Below the pieces are notes generated by a model. The model had not been told where the DNA came from. It did not search any database and was given only the letters and a program-made list of their open reading frames with translations. This document shows positions 33,421-41,641 of a stretch of DNA of 64,000 nt, one piece after another. The position numbers and the translations under genes are program-made. The DNA is from Nocardioides sp. 1609 (GTDB taxonomy: Bacteria; Actinomycetota; Actinomycetes; Propionibacteriales; Nocardioidaceae): positions 1 to 64,000 of the forward strand of contig NZ_SPUJ01000007.1 of NCBI RefSeq assembly GCF_004522105.1. Direction: 5' to 3'. How positions within the stretch are numbered: position 1 is the first letter of the stretch; each line of letters starts with the position of its first letter.

Positions 33421-34437
33421 TCAGGCGGCGCTCTCGACCTTCCAGTCGCCGTCCTCCTTGACGAGCTCCACCGTGGCGTCGTCCTCCTCCTCGAGCTCCT
33501 CGGTGCCGTAGAGGTCGCGGAAGCTGTCCGGGTCGTCGCCGGTGTACTTGGACTTCACGGTGCCCTTGACCGTGGCCTTGTCGCCGTCCTCCTCGACGTC
33601 CTTGACGTCGAAGTCGAAGTCGATGTCGTCCTGGAGGGCCTCGTAGTCGGCGCCGCCGAACTCCTCGAGCTGGGCCTCGACCTTGTCGGCGTAGTCGCCG
33701 CAGTCGCTCGCCTCGAGGCCGTCGAGCAGCTCCTGCTGCGGCTTCTCCGCCGTCAGCTCGCAGACCTCCTCGGAGTCGCCGTCGACGGTGGCCTCGAAGT
33801 AGTCCTTCGCCACACCCTCCGGGCCTCCGCCGCCGAGCACGACGGTGAAGAGCAGGACCACGACGACCAGGAGGAGGGCCACGCCACCCGCGATGATCGC
33901 GATCAGCTTGCCCTTGCCGCCGCCCGAGGAGGACGCCGGGAGCTGGTTGCCCCAGGCGGGCTGCTGGCCGTAGCCCTGCTGCCCGTACCCGGGCTGCTGG
34001 CCGTAGCCCTGCTGCCCGTACCCGGGCTGCTGGCCGTAGCCCTGCTGGCCGTAGCCCGGCTGCTGGCCGTAGCCCTGCTGCCCGTACTCGGGCTGCTGCC
34101 CGTAGCCCGGCTGCTGCCCGTAGCCCGGCTGCTGGCCGTAGCCCTGCTGCTCGGGCTGCGCCGGCTGCCCGTACGCCGGGGTGGCCGGCGGCTGGTCGCC
34201 GGCACCCTTGTCGAGGTTCGGTGCCGACGGCGAGGACTGCTGCCCGCCCCCGAGCCCCGCTGCGGGGTTGAACCGGGTCGGCTCGCTGTGCGGGTCGCTC
34301 GCCGGCTCCGGCTCCGCGGGCTGTGCGGCCTGCTGGTCGCCGCCCTGCGTGTGCTCGGTCCACTGAGACCCGTCCCACCAGCGCTGGGCGCCCTGGCCGT
34401 CGTCGTACCAGCCCGGGGGTGTGCTGCCGTGGGTCAT
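33421..34437 (-). CDS. DUF2510 membrane protein with GYGQQ-repeat linker
   Basis: 338 residues. Residues of about 6-35 are the DUF2510 module ([20 protein letters not shown]). A low-complexity linker follows (about 90-165) with roughly 14 repeats of [11 protein letters not shown] type. One transmembrane helix lies at about 180-202 ([20 protein letters not shown]). The extracellular domain of about 130 residues has two Cys and resembles a DUF4878-like fold by composition. The linker is encoded by near-identical DNA repeats at about 33955-34160. A paralogue is encoded at 35533-36489. Function unknown. Confidence 0.75.
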   Translation of the reverse strand: MTHGSTPPGWYDDGQGAQRWWDGSQWTEHTQGGDQQAAQPAEPEPASDPHSEPTRFNPAAGLGGGQQSSPSAPNLDKGAGDQPPATPAYGQPAQPEQQGYGQQPGYGQQPGYGQQPEYGQQGYGQQPGYGQQGYGQQPGYGQQGYGQQPGYGQQGYGQQPAWGNQLPASSSGGGKGKLIAIIAGGVALLLVVVVLLFTVVLGGGGPEGVAKDYFEATVDGDSEEVCELTAEKPQQELLDGLEASDCGDYADKVEAQLEEFGGADYEALQDDIDFDFDVKDVEEDGDKATVKGTVKSKYTGDDPDSFRDLYGTEELEEEDDATVELVKEDGDWKVESAA

Positions 34438-34531
34438 CGGGGTCTCCTCGCGGGTCGGGACGGGGCCGGGACGTGGCTGCCGTCCGGCCGGCGCATCATG
34501 TCACGCACGGCGCCGGGTCGAGCCGGACCGG

Positions 34532-35536
34532 TCAGCCGTCGAGCGGCAGCAGGCCGGCCACGAAGTCGAGCTTCTCGAGCACCGGCGGGGCGATGACGAA
34601 CGGGTAGACGTCGTCCTTGCCCATCGACCGGTTGATCTGGTTGAGCGCGATGGAGAGCGGCACCCAGACGCCGGTGACGACGTCGCGGAACTGGGCGAAG
34701 GCCCCCACGCCGGCGATCGTCAGGAGGCCGTACTCGCGGGCGGTCTCGACGGTGTCGGCGATGTGCAGGAAGTGCGCCCACGTCTCGGCGAAGTCCTCGA
34801 ACGGGTGCATCGTCGCGTACGTCGAGATGAAGGACTCCTCCCACCCCTCCGGCGGCCCCTCGTCGTAGTGCCGCTGGAGCTCGGCCTGGTAGTCGAGCGA
34901 CTCGTCCCCGAACAGCTCGCGGCACCGGGTCATCAGCTCCTCGCCGCGGACCAGCTGCCACTCGGCGTAGTGGCCGAACTCGTGGCGGAAGTGCCCCAGC
35001 ATCGTGCGGTAGGGCTCGGCCAGCTGGGCGCGCACCTTCTCGCGGTGGGCGTCGTCGCTCTCGGCGAGGTCGATGGTGATGACCCCGTTCTCGTGCCCGA
35101 TGACGACGTTCTCCTCGACGCTCGAGAGCAGGTCGAAGGCCAGCCCGTTCTCGGGGTCGCCGCCCTTGTCGGGGTCCTTGCCGAGGACCGTCATGCCCAG
35201 GGTGTCGAGCTCGACCAGGAGGTGCCGCTTGGCCTGCTCGGCGGCGGGGTAGTTCTCCAGGCCGACGACGTCGTCGTCGTTCGGCCGGGTCCGGGTCAGG
35301 TCGCAGCTCGAGCACTGACCGCCCTGCAGGGGGGCCAGCCAGGCGCACCCCGACAGGTTCAGGTTGGCGCAGACGTGCCAGACGAGGCCGGTCGCGTCGA
35401 CGTACTGGCCGGTGGCGTCGACCGGGACCAGGGCGCGCTCGGCCCGGGAGAAGCCCAGCGCCGTGCCGCAGGACACGCAGACGGTGTTCTCGAAGTGCAG
35501 CGGGTTGTCGCAGACGCGACAGCGGAAGGCCTTCAC
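34532..35536 (-). CDS. Putative zinc-binding metallopeptidase
   Basis: 334 residues. The N-terminus has two zinc-ribbon-like clusters (Cys6, Cys9, Cys20, Cys23 and Cys56, Cys64, Cys75, Cys78). The catalytic motif is HEFGH at 185-189 (RHEFGHYAEW), and an ETWAHFLH segment could hold the third metal ligand. This matches the putative zinc-binding metallopeptidase family (DUF2248-like). It has no signal peptide, so it acts inside the cell. GTG at 35536 overlaps the TGA of the DUF2510 gene upstream (GTGA), so expression is coupled to it. A second DUF2510 gene lies 94 nt downstream. Confidence 0.85.
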   Translation of the reverse strand: MKAFRCRVCDNPLHFENTVCVSCGTALGFSRAERALVPVDATGQYVDATGLVWHVCANLNLSGCAWLAPLQGGQCSSCDLTRTRPNDDDVVGLENYPAAEQAKRHLLVELDTLGMTVLGKDPDKGGDPENGLAFDLLSSVEENVVIGHENGVITIDLAESDDAHREKVRAQLAEPYRTMLGHFRHEFGHYAEWQLVRGEELMTRCRELFGDESLDYQAELQRHYDEGPPEGWEESFISTYATMHPFEDFAETWAHFLHIADTVETAREYGLLTIAGVGAFAQFRDVVTGVWVPLSIALNQINRSMGKDDVYPFVIAPPVLEKLDFVAGLLPLDG

Positions 35537-36489
35537 TCGGTCGGGAAGTCGGTCGGGAGGTCGCTGAGGAGGTCGGTCGGGAAGCCCGACGGCAGGTCGC
35601 TCAGGAAGTCCGACGGGAAGCCCGACGGCAGGTCGCTCAGGAAGTCCGACGGCAGGTCCGTCGGCAGGTCGGTCGGCAGGTCGGTCGGCAGGTCGGTCGG
35701 CAGGTCCGACGGGAGGTCCGGGGTGGCGGAGCCGGCGGACGGGACGTCGGCCGTGGCCTCCTCGCTGTCGAGGCTGCTGATCAGCCAGTCGCCGTCGACC
35801 TTCTCGAGCTCGAACTCGGTGGTCTCCTCGAGCTCGCCGCTGGTGATCGTGACGGGGACGGTCGCGGTGTCGCCGTCGACCTCGGACTCGCCGACCTCGA
35901 AGTCGATGTCGTCGAACGCCTCGGTGCCCTCGGTCTCGCACTCCTCGACGTCCTCGGCGGCGTCCCCGGTGACCAGGGCGGCCGCCGCGTCGCAGTCGTC
36001 GGCCTTCAGCGCGTCGATGAACTCCTGGACGGTGGCAGCCGGGTCGGCGTCCTGGGCGCCGCCGTCGTTGCCGTCCTCGTCGTCGTCACCGCCGGTGAGC
36101 ACCAGGACCAGGACGACGGCGATCACGGCGAGGGCCACGACCGCGCCGACGATCCCGAGGATCAGACCGGTCTTCTTCTTCGGCGCGGCGCCGCCGGCGT
36201 AGGACTGGGCGTAGTCGGACTGCGGCCCGCCGTACTGGCCGTAGCCCTGCTCGGTCGTGCCCTGACCCGGCTGGGGGCCGGACTGCTGGGCCTCGTACCC
36301 CGGCGGCGGTCCGCTCGGCGGGGGGCTGCTCGGGGGGCTGCCCGGGGGGCTGCCCGGCGGCGGGCTGCTCGGCGGCGGGGACGACGGCGCGGCCGGTGCC
36401 TCGCCGGGGGCGGCCCACTGGCCGCCGTCCCACCACCGCTGGCCGCCCTGGCCGTCGTCGTACCAACCCGGAGGGGGCGTGTTGTTCAT
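35533..36489 (-). CDS. DUF2510 membrane protein with LPTD-repeat tail
   Basis: 318 residues. DUF2510 module at residues 4-24 ([21 protein letters not shown]), a Pro/Ser linker, one transmembrane helix at about 112-134 (LILGIVGAVVALAVIAVVLV), and an acidic extracellular domain with Cys in DDCDAAAAL and ECETEG. The C-terminal 60 residues are an array of LPTD, LPSD and FPSD units, encoded by direct repeats at about 35540-35715. Its stop overlaps the start of the metallopeptidase (4 nt). I chose the ATG at 36489, because the DUF2510 motif follows at once. Confidence 0.75.
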   Translation of the reverse strand: MNNTPPPGWYDDGQGGQRWWDGGQWAAPGEAPAAPSSPPPSSPPPGSPPGSPPSSPPPSGPPPGYEAQQSGPQPGQGTTEQGYGQYGGPQSDYAQSYAGGAAPKKKTGLILGIVGAVVALAVIAVVLVLVLTGGDDDEDGNDGGAQDADPAATVQEFIDALKADDCDAAAALVTGDAAEDVEECETEGTEAFDDIDFEVGESEVDGDTATVPVTITSGELEETTEFELEKVDGDWLISSLDSEEATADVPSAGSATPDLPSDLPTDLPTDLPTDLPTDLPSDFLSDLPSGFPSDFLSDLPSGFPTDLLSDLPTDFPTE

Positions 36490-36605
36490 GGGGGCTCCTG
36501 CAGGTGGGTGGACGACGGGTCGACGCCACGGCGCAACGACCCGGTCAGTGTCCACCAACTTGGCCGTCGGCGGGAAGGTGGTGCCCACCCCGGGGGCGGC
36601 GACCC

Positions 36606-37127
36606 TCAGCCGGTGCGGAACGAGTTCAGCGCCCGGCGGACGTGCCCGATGGACGCCTCGGACGCCGCGTAGCCCACCAGGTTGCCCGCCAGGAGGCCCT
36701 CGCTGCGGCGCTCGACGGCGGCGGCCGCGAAGACGTCGGGGCCGTCGGCGGCGAACACCTGGGCCGAGGCCGGGTCGTCGAAGACCAGGACGACGGCGTC
36801 CCCCGTCTCGTCGCCGACGAGACCCAGCAGCCCGGCGACCGCCCCGGGGTCGAAGGCGAACGAGTCGGCTCCGGCCGTGGCCGGTGTGCTGGCGGTCGCG
36901 CCCCGGGACCCGGCGTCGGTGAGCGCGGCGACGACCTCGTCCCCGGTGGCCGCGGCGGGGACGCCGGCGGCCAGCACCTCGACGCCGGCCGTCTCGAGCC
37001 CCGGGGCGTCGACCACGCTGACCTGCGAGCCGTCGTCGACCGGGCCGTCGTCGCCGCCGCAGCCCTGCAGCAGGACGAGGCCGAGCGCGATCGGGACGAG
37101 CAGGCGGGCGGGGCGGGGGACGAGCAC
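36606..37127 (-). CDS. Lipoprotein, hypothetical
   Basis: 173 residues with GTG at 37127. The lipobox is LVLLQGC near residue 20, followed by an acidic linker. The mature part is Ala/Val/Asp-rich with FDPGAVAGLLGLVGDETGDAVVLVFDDPASAQVFAADG, which looks like a surface-exposed alpha-beta fold. I do not recognise a family. It is not closely linked to its neighbours; gaps are 35 nt to the transglutaminase gene and 116 nt to the DUF2510 gene. Confidence 0.6.
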   Translation of the reverse strand: MLVPRPARLLVPIALGLVLLQGCGGDDGPVDDGSQVSVVDAPGLETAGVEVLAAGVPAAATGDEVVAALTDAGSRGATASTPATAGADSFAFDPGAVAGLLGLVGDETGDAVVLVFDDPASAQVFAADGPDVFAAAAVERRSEGLLAGNLVGYAASEASIGHVRRALNSFRTG

Positions 37128-37162
37128 CCCACCATCATGCCGGGGGACCCCGCGAGGCCTGC

Positions 37163-38044
37163 TCACGACGCCTCGAGGGGCGCGACGTCGACGGCGACCC
37201 GCATCGTCGAGCGCTTCGCCTCGGTGAAGATGACGCCCTTGAGCGGCGGGACGTCGCCGTAGTCGCGGCCCCAGGCGACGGTCACGTGCCGGTCGCCGAT
37301 GGTCTGGTCGTTGGTCGGGTCGACGGCGAGCCAGGTGTCGTCGCCGAGCCAGACCTCGACCCACGCGTGGCTGGCGTCGGCGCCGACCAGCCGCGCCTGG
37401 CCGGGCGGCGGCTCGGTGGCGAGGTAGCCGCTGACGTAGCGCGCGGCGAGCCCGTGCCCGCGCAGGCAGGCCAGCATGAGGTGGGCGAAGTCCTGGCAGA
37501 CCCCGGCCCGGGCGTCGAGGACCTGGGCGACGCTCGAGGTGACGGTGGTGGCGGTCCGGTCGTAGTCGAAGTCGGTGTGGACGCGGTGCATCAGGTCGGT
37601 GACCACCTCACCGACCGGACGTCCGGGGGCGAGCGAGGCGGCGGCGTACGACGCCGCGGCCGCGGGCTGGTCGACCAACGGCGAGGCCAGGGCGACGTCC
37701 GCGGCCCGCCAGGCACCCGCGCGGGTTGGCTCCCGCACCGGGCGCAGCTCCTCCCAGGGCGTGAGCAGCGCGGCCTCGGGCACGTGCGGCGCGACGACGT
37801 CGACGTCGCCGGCGCCCTCGACCACCAGGCTCTCGTGCGGCTCGGTGAGCTGGAAGTAGGTGACGTGGTTGCCGTAGTGGTCGAGGTCCTCGCTGACGTC
37901 GCCCGGGCCGGGCCGGACGGCGACGGCGTACGAGGACACGGCCTGCCACGGCAGCGAGCGCGGCACCAGGTGGGCGACGCCCAGGCTGTCGGTGACCGGC
38001 TCGTCGTAGGTGTAGGTCGTGGTGTGGCGGACGCGGTACCTCAC
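37163..38044 (-). CDS. Transglutaminase family protein
   Basis: 293 residues. N-terminal beta-sandwich (RYRVRHTTTYTYDEPV), then the transglutaminase-like core with the catalytic triad Cys183 (AGVCQDFAH), His226 (ASHAWVEVW) and Asp242 (VDPTND). This class of bacterial transglutaminase-like proteins is found next to alpha-E and circularly permuted ATP-grasp genes, as here (10-nt gap), and was proposed by others to take part in peptide ligation or hydrolysis of an unknown small peptide. Last gene of a probable operon. Confidence 0.9.
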   Translation of the reverse strand: MRYRVRHTTTYTYDEPVTDSLGVAHLVPRSLPWQAVSSYAVAVRPGPGDVSEDLDHYGNHVTYFQLTEPHESLVVEGAGDVDVVAPHVPEAALLTPWEELRPVREPTRAGAWRAADVALASPLVDQPAAAASYAAASLAPGRPVGEVVTDLMHRVHTDFDYDRTATTVTSSVAQVLDARAGVCQDFAHLMLACLRGHGLAARYVSGYLATEPPPGQARLVGADASHAWVEVWLGDDTWLAVDPTNDQTIGDRHVTVAWGRDYGDVPPLKGVIFTEAKRSTMRVAVDVAPLEAS

Positions 38045-38054
38045 GGGCTGGACC

Positions 38055-40607
38055 TCATGCGGTCGCCACCTCGAACGAGTCGACGAGGTCGAGCGCGGCC
38101 AGCGGCCGCGGCGCCGGGCCGGTCGTGAGGTGCAGCTCGGCGACGGCGTCGGCGAGGCGCACCAGCTGACCGGTGCACTGCGCGAGGAACGCCTCGAGGT
38201 TGGGCCGGGCCTCGCCGCCGATGGCGACCAGGGTGGCGATGTCGGTGCCGGCGAGCTCGTCGCGGAGGTCGGTCGCGAGCCGCTCGGGCCGGCTGGAGCC
38301 GGTGGAGGCCGGCAGCCGGGCCAGGTGCTCGAGGGCCCGGTCGAGGGCGAAGGCGAGCGAGCGCGGGTTGTCGGGGTCGGTGAGCAGCAGCTCCAGGACG
38401 CCGCCCGGGCGCACCGACCCGCGGTAGCGGCGCCGGTGGGTGACCGAGCTCTCGGCGGTCAGCAGGACGGCGTTCAGCACCTCGCGGTCGACGTCCATCC
38501 CCCGGCGGCGGGTCGTGGTCGGGCCCAGCAGGTGCACGACCTGGAGCGCCCGCTCGACGGAACGGCCGACGCCGATCATGTGCCAGCCGGGGTCGCGGAG
38601 CATGCTCGCGGTGATGCCCTGGAGCGCCAGGATGCCGGTGAGCATCCGGCCGGCGGACTCAGCGACCTGGTGGCTGTGGGTGCTGCGCTGGAGCACCTCC
38701 GCCGCCCGGTCGATGGTGCCGAGCGCCCGCCAGACGTCGAGGGAGAGCTGGTCGCGCACCCCGGAGCCGGCCCGCCGCAGCCCCTCCAGCGCGTGGGCGA
38801 CCGAGCCGGCCCGGGCGCCGTCGAGCAGCACCGAGCGGAACTCGGCGTCGAGGTCGTCGAGCCCCGGCCCCGCGAGCAGGGCGACCGCGCCCATCATCAC
38901 GTCGAGGCCGGCCGCACCGGTGGAGCGCGGGCGGTCGCGGAAGTCCTCGGCGAGGGTGTGCGCGGCGAGCACCAGGCGGAGCAGGTCCTCGGCGCGCTCG
39001 GCGTAGCGGCCGAACCAGAACATGTCCTCGAGGATCCGCGGCACCGTGCCGGTGCTGGCCCGGTTGTGGGTCATCGGCAGGACGTCGACCAGACCCTGGT
39101 CGGGCGCGCCCGGCTCGCTCTTGAGCACCCACAGGTCCTTGCTGCTCACCGACCGCCCGGAGTCGACGGAGCCGGCGGAGTCGACGGAGTCGCCAGAGCC
39201 GGTGGCGGCCTCGACGACGGTGACCAGCCCGCCGACCAGCGGCCGGTACGCCGAGCCGTAGCGCAGGGTGAAGGTCCGCAGGGTCAGCGGGCGCGCGGCG
39301 ACCTGCCCCGGCGCCACCCACGTCGGCGACTGGGACAGCGTCAGGCGCTCCTGGCCGACGAAGCGGTGCGGGGCGGCGACGATCCGCTCGACCAGATCGC
39401 CGCGCGGCAGGTCGCCGGGACGAGACGACGGCGCGTCGAGCGCCAGCACCGTCAGGTCGTCGAGGTGGTCCAGGACGTGGCCGAGCCCGTCGGGGTCGCC
39501 GCACCACCAGGTCGGCACCGCCTCGAGCCGGAGCGGCTCGCCGAGCAGGGCCTCGCACATCGCCGGCATGTAGGGCAGCAGCCCGGGGTTCTCCAGGACG
39601 CCGGCGCCGAGGCCGTTGACCACGCGCACCCGACCGCGGCGCACCGCCTCGGCGAGGCCGGCGACGCCGAGCTGCGAGTCGCCGCGCAGCTCGAGGGGGT
39701 CGCTCCACGTCGCGTCGACGCGCCGCAGGATCACGTCGACCCGCTCGAGGCGTCCGAAGACCCGCATCTGGACCCAGCCGTCGCGCACCACCAGGTCGTT
39801 GCCCTGCACCAGCGGGAAGCCGAGCGCGGAGGCGATGAACGCCTGGTCGTAGGCCGTCTCGGACCGGCTGCCCGGGGTCAGGACGACGACGCGCGGGTCG
39901 GGCAGCTCGCCCTGGGCCGACTGCAGCAGCGCCGAGCGCAGCGCGCTGAAGAACGGCTCCATGCGGTGCAGGCCCGCCTCGCGGTACAGCTCGGGGAGCA
40001 CCCGCGACAGCACCCGCCGGTTCTCCATCGCGTAGCCGAGCCCGGACGGCGCCTGGGCCCGGTCGCCGAGCACCCGCCACTCGCCCCGGTGGTCGCGGCC
40101 GAGGTCGGTGGCGGCCAGCACCAGCGGGCGCGGGTCGCGCGCCGAGGGCCGGGCGACGGACCGCACGAACCCGGGGTGCCCGAGGACGACGGCGGGCGGG
40201 AGCACGCCGTCGGACAGCAGCCGCTGCTCGCCGTACAGGTCGGCGAGCACGGCGTTAAGCAGCTCGGCCCGCTGGGCCAGCCCGACCTCGAGCCGGGTCC
40301 ACTGGGCCGCGTCGAGGATCAGCGGCATCGGGTCGAGGCGCCAGTCGGCGGGGCGGGCGCCGCGCTCCCCGGACCGACCCGGCCGGGTGTAGGTGACGCC
40401 GTCGTCGGACAGCGCCCGCCGGATGTCGTCGTCGGCGCGGCGCAGGTCCTCGGGCCGCAGCCCGACCGCGACCTCGGCCAGCCCCCTCCACGGCGCCCGC
40501 AGCGCGCCGTCGGGACCGACGACCTCGTCGTAGCGCCCGGGCGCACCGCCCCCACCGTCGAGCGTGGGCTGGAGCACGCCGGCGGCGTACTCCCGCAGCA
40601 CCGTCAC
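38055..40607 (-). CDS. Circularly permuted ATP-grasp type 2 / alpha-E domain fusion protein
   Basis: 850 residues. N-terminal half: circularly permuted ATP-grasp fold (about 1-480), with blocks DGVTYTRPG, GYAMENRRVLSRV, VVLTPGSRSETAYDQAFIA, VVNGLGAGVLENPGLLPYMP. The C-terminal 300 residues are the helical alpha-E domain (RILEDMFWFGRYAERAEDLLRL onward). In most genomes these are two genes; here they are fused. Such ATP-grasp enzymes are predicted peptide ligases (amidoligases). I chose the GTG at 40607 because it begins the first helix; the frame is open upstream into the repeat array. Cotranscribed with 37163-38044. Confidence 0.85.
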   Translation of the reverse strand: MTVLREYAAGVLQPTLDGGGGAPGRYDEVVGPDGALRAPWRGLAEVAVGLRPEDLRRADDDIRRALSDDGVTYTRPGRSGERGARPADWRLDPMPLILDAAQWTRLEVGLAQRAELLNAVLADLYGEQRLLSDGVLPPAVVLGHPGFVRSVARPSARDPRPLVLAATDLGRDHRGEWRVLGDRAQAPSGLGYAMENRRVLSRVLPELYREAGLHRMEPFFSALRSALLQSAQGELPDPRVVVLTPGSRSETAYDQAFIASALGFPLVQGNDLVVRDGWVQMRVFGRLERVDVILRRVDATWSDPLELRGDSQLGVAGLAEAVRRGRVRVVNGLGAGVLENPGLLPYMPAMCEALLGEPLRLEAVPTWWCGDPDGLGHVLDHLDDLTVLALDAPSSRPGDLPRGDLVERIVAAPHRFVGQERLTLSQSPTWVAPGQVAARPLTLRTFTLRYGSAYRPLVGGLVTVVEAATGSGDSVDSAGSVDSGRSVSSKDLWVLKSEPGAPDQGLVDVLPMTHNRASTGTVPRILEDMFWFGRYAERAEDLLRLVLAAHTLAEDFRDRPRSTGAAGLDVMMGAVALLAGPGLDDLDAEFRSVLLDGARAGSVAHALEGLRRAGSGVRDQLSLDVWRALGTIDRAAEVLQRSTHSHQVAESAGRMLTGILALQGITASMLRDPGWHMIGVGRSVERALQVVHLLGPTTTRRRGMDVDREVLNAVLLTAESSVTHRRRYRGSVRPGGVLELLLTDPDNPRSLAFALDRALEHLARLPASTGSSRPERLATDLRDELAGTDIATLVAIGGEARPNLEAFLAQCTGQLVRLADAVAELHLTTGPAPRPLAALDLVDSFEVATA

Positions 40608-40649
40608 GGCGCTAACCCTGACACGGACCGGCCCCCGCGCCCTCGGGGT

Positions 40650-41620
40650 GGTCTCGACTCGCGGTGACTCCGTCCCCGCGGCTCGACCAACGGAGACCCG
40701 CCCACCGCTGGTCGGGCCGGCGAGCATCAGCGAGCCGAGCCGAGACACCCACCGCTGGTCGAGCCGGCGAGCGTCAGCGAGCCGAGTCGAGACCCACCCA
40801 CCGCTGGTCGAGCCGGCGAGCCTCAGCGAGCCGAGTCGAGACCCCTAGGCCCACACCACAGACCGCACCCCTCGCCGTGGTCTCGACTCGCGGTGACTCC
40901 GTCCCCGCGGCTCGACCAACGGAGCGACCCAACCCGCCGCTCGAGCCCCGGAGAGACAAGCCCACCGCTGGTCGAGCCGGCGAGCGTCAGCGAGCCGGGT
41001 CGAGACCCCCGGGCCCACACCACAGACCGCACCCTCGCAGTGGTCTCGACTCGCGGTGACTCCGTCCCCGCGGCTCGACCAACGGAGCGACCCAACCCGC
41101 CGCTCGAGCACCGGAGAGACCCGCGCACCGCTGGTCGAGCCGGCGAGCGCCAGCGAGCCGAGTCGAGACCCCCGGGCCGGGCCCCACAAACCGCACCCCG
41201 CGCAGTGGTCTCGACTCGCGGTGACTCCGTCCCCGCGGCTCGACCAACGGAGCGACCCAACCCCCCACGCGAGCCACGGAGAGACCCGCCCACCGCTGGT
41301 CGAGCCGGCGAGCGTCAGCGAGCCGAGTCGAGACCCCCGGGCCCCACACCACAGACCGCACCCTCGCCGTGGTCTCGACTCGCGGTGACTACGTCCCCGC
41401 GGCTCGACCAACGGAGAGCCCCCACCGCTGGTCGAGCCGGCGAGCGCCAGTGAGCCGAGTCGAGACCCCCGGGCCGGGCCCCACAGACCGCGCCCTCGCA
41501 GTGGTCTCGACTCGCGGTGACTCCGTCCCCGCGGCTCGACCAACGGAGACGCGGCTCGACCAACGGAGACGCGGCTCGACCGACGGAGACCCGCCAGTCC
41601 CCGCGGCTCGACCGCCGGAG
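40650..41620. repeat. About 1 kb of palindromic repeat array
   Basis: Six copies of a block beginning GGTCTCGACTCGCGGTGA and ending in GCGGCTCGACCAACGGAG start at 40650, 40879, 41042, 41207, 41371 and 41503, with steps of 229, 163, 165, 164 and 132 nt. Between them lie blocks with CGCTGGTCGAGCCGGCGAG and CGAGTCGAGACC. The two block types are partly inverted copies (GGTCTCGACTCG vs CGAGTCGAGACC), so the array can form many hairpins. The last part has GCGGCTCGACCAACGGAGAC in tandem. No ORF in this interval has a coherent protein. It separates the ATP-grasp gene from the DUF2126 gene. Confidence 0.85.
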
Positions 41621-41641
41621 CGGCCGAGGGGGGTGGAGGCG

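Noticed and set aside
40650-41640. Repeated ORFs in the palindromic array (for example with VVSTRGDSVPAARP)
   Set aside because: They are translations of the repeat blocks in several frames, with no conserved protein features.
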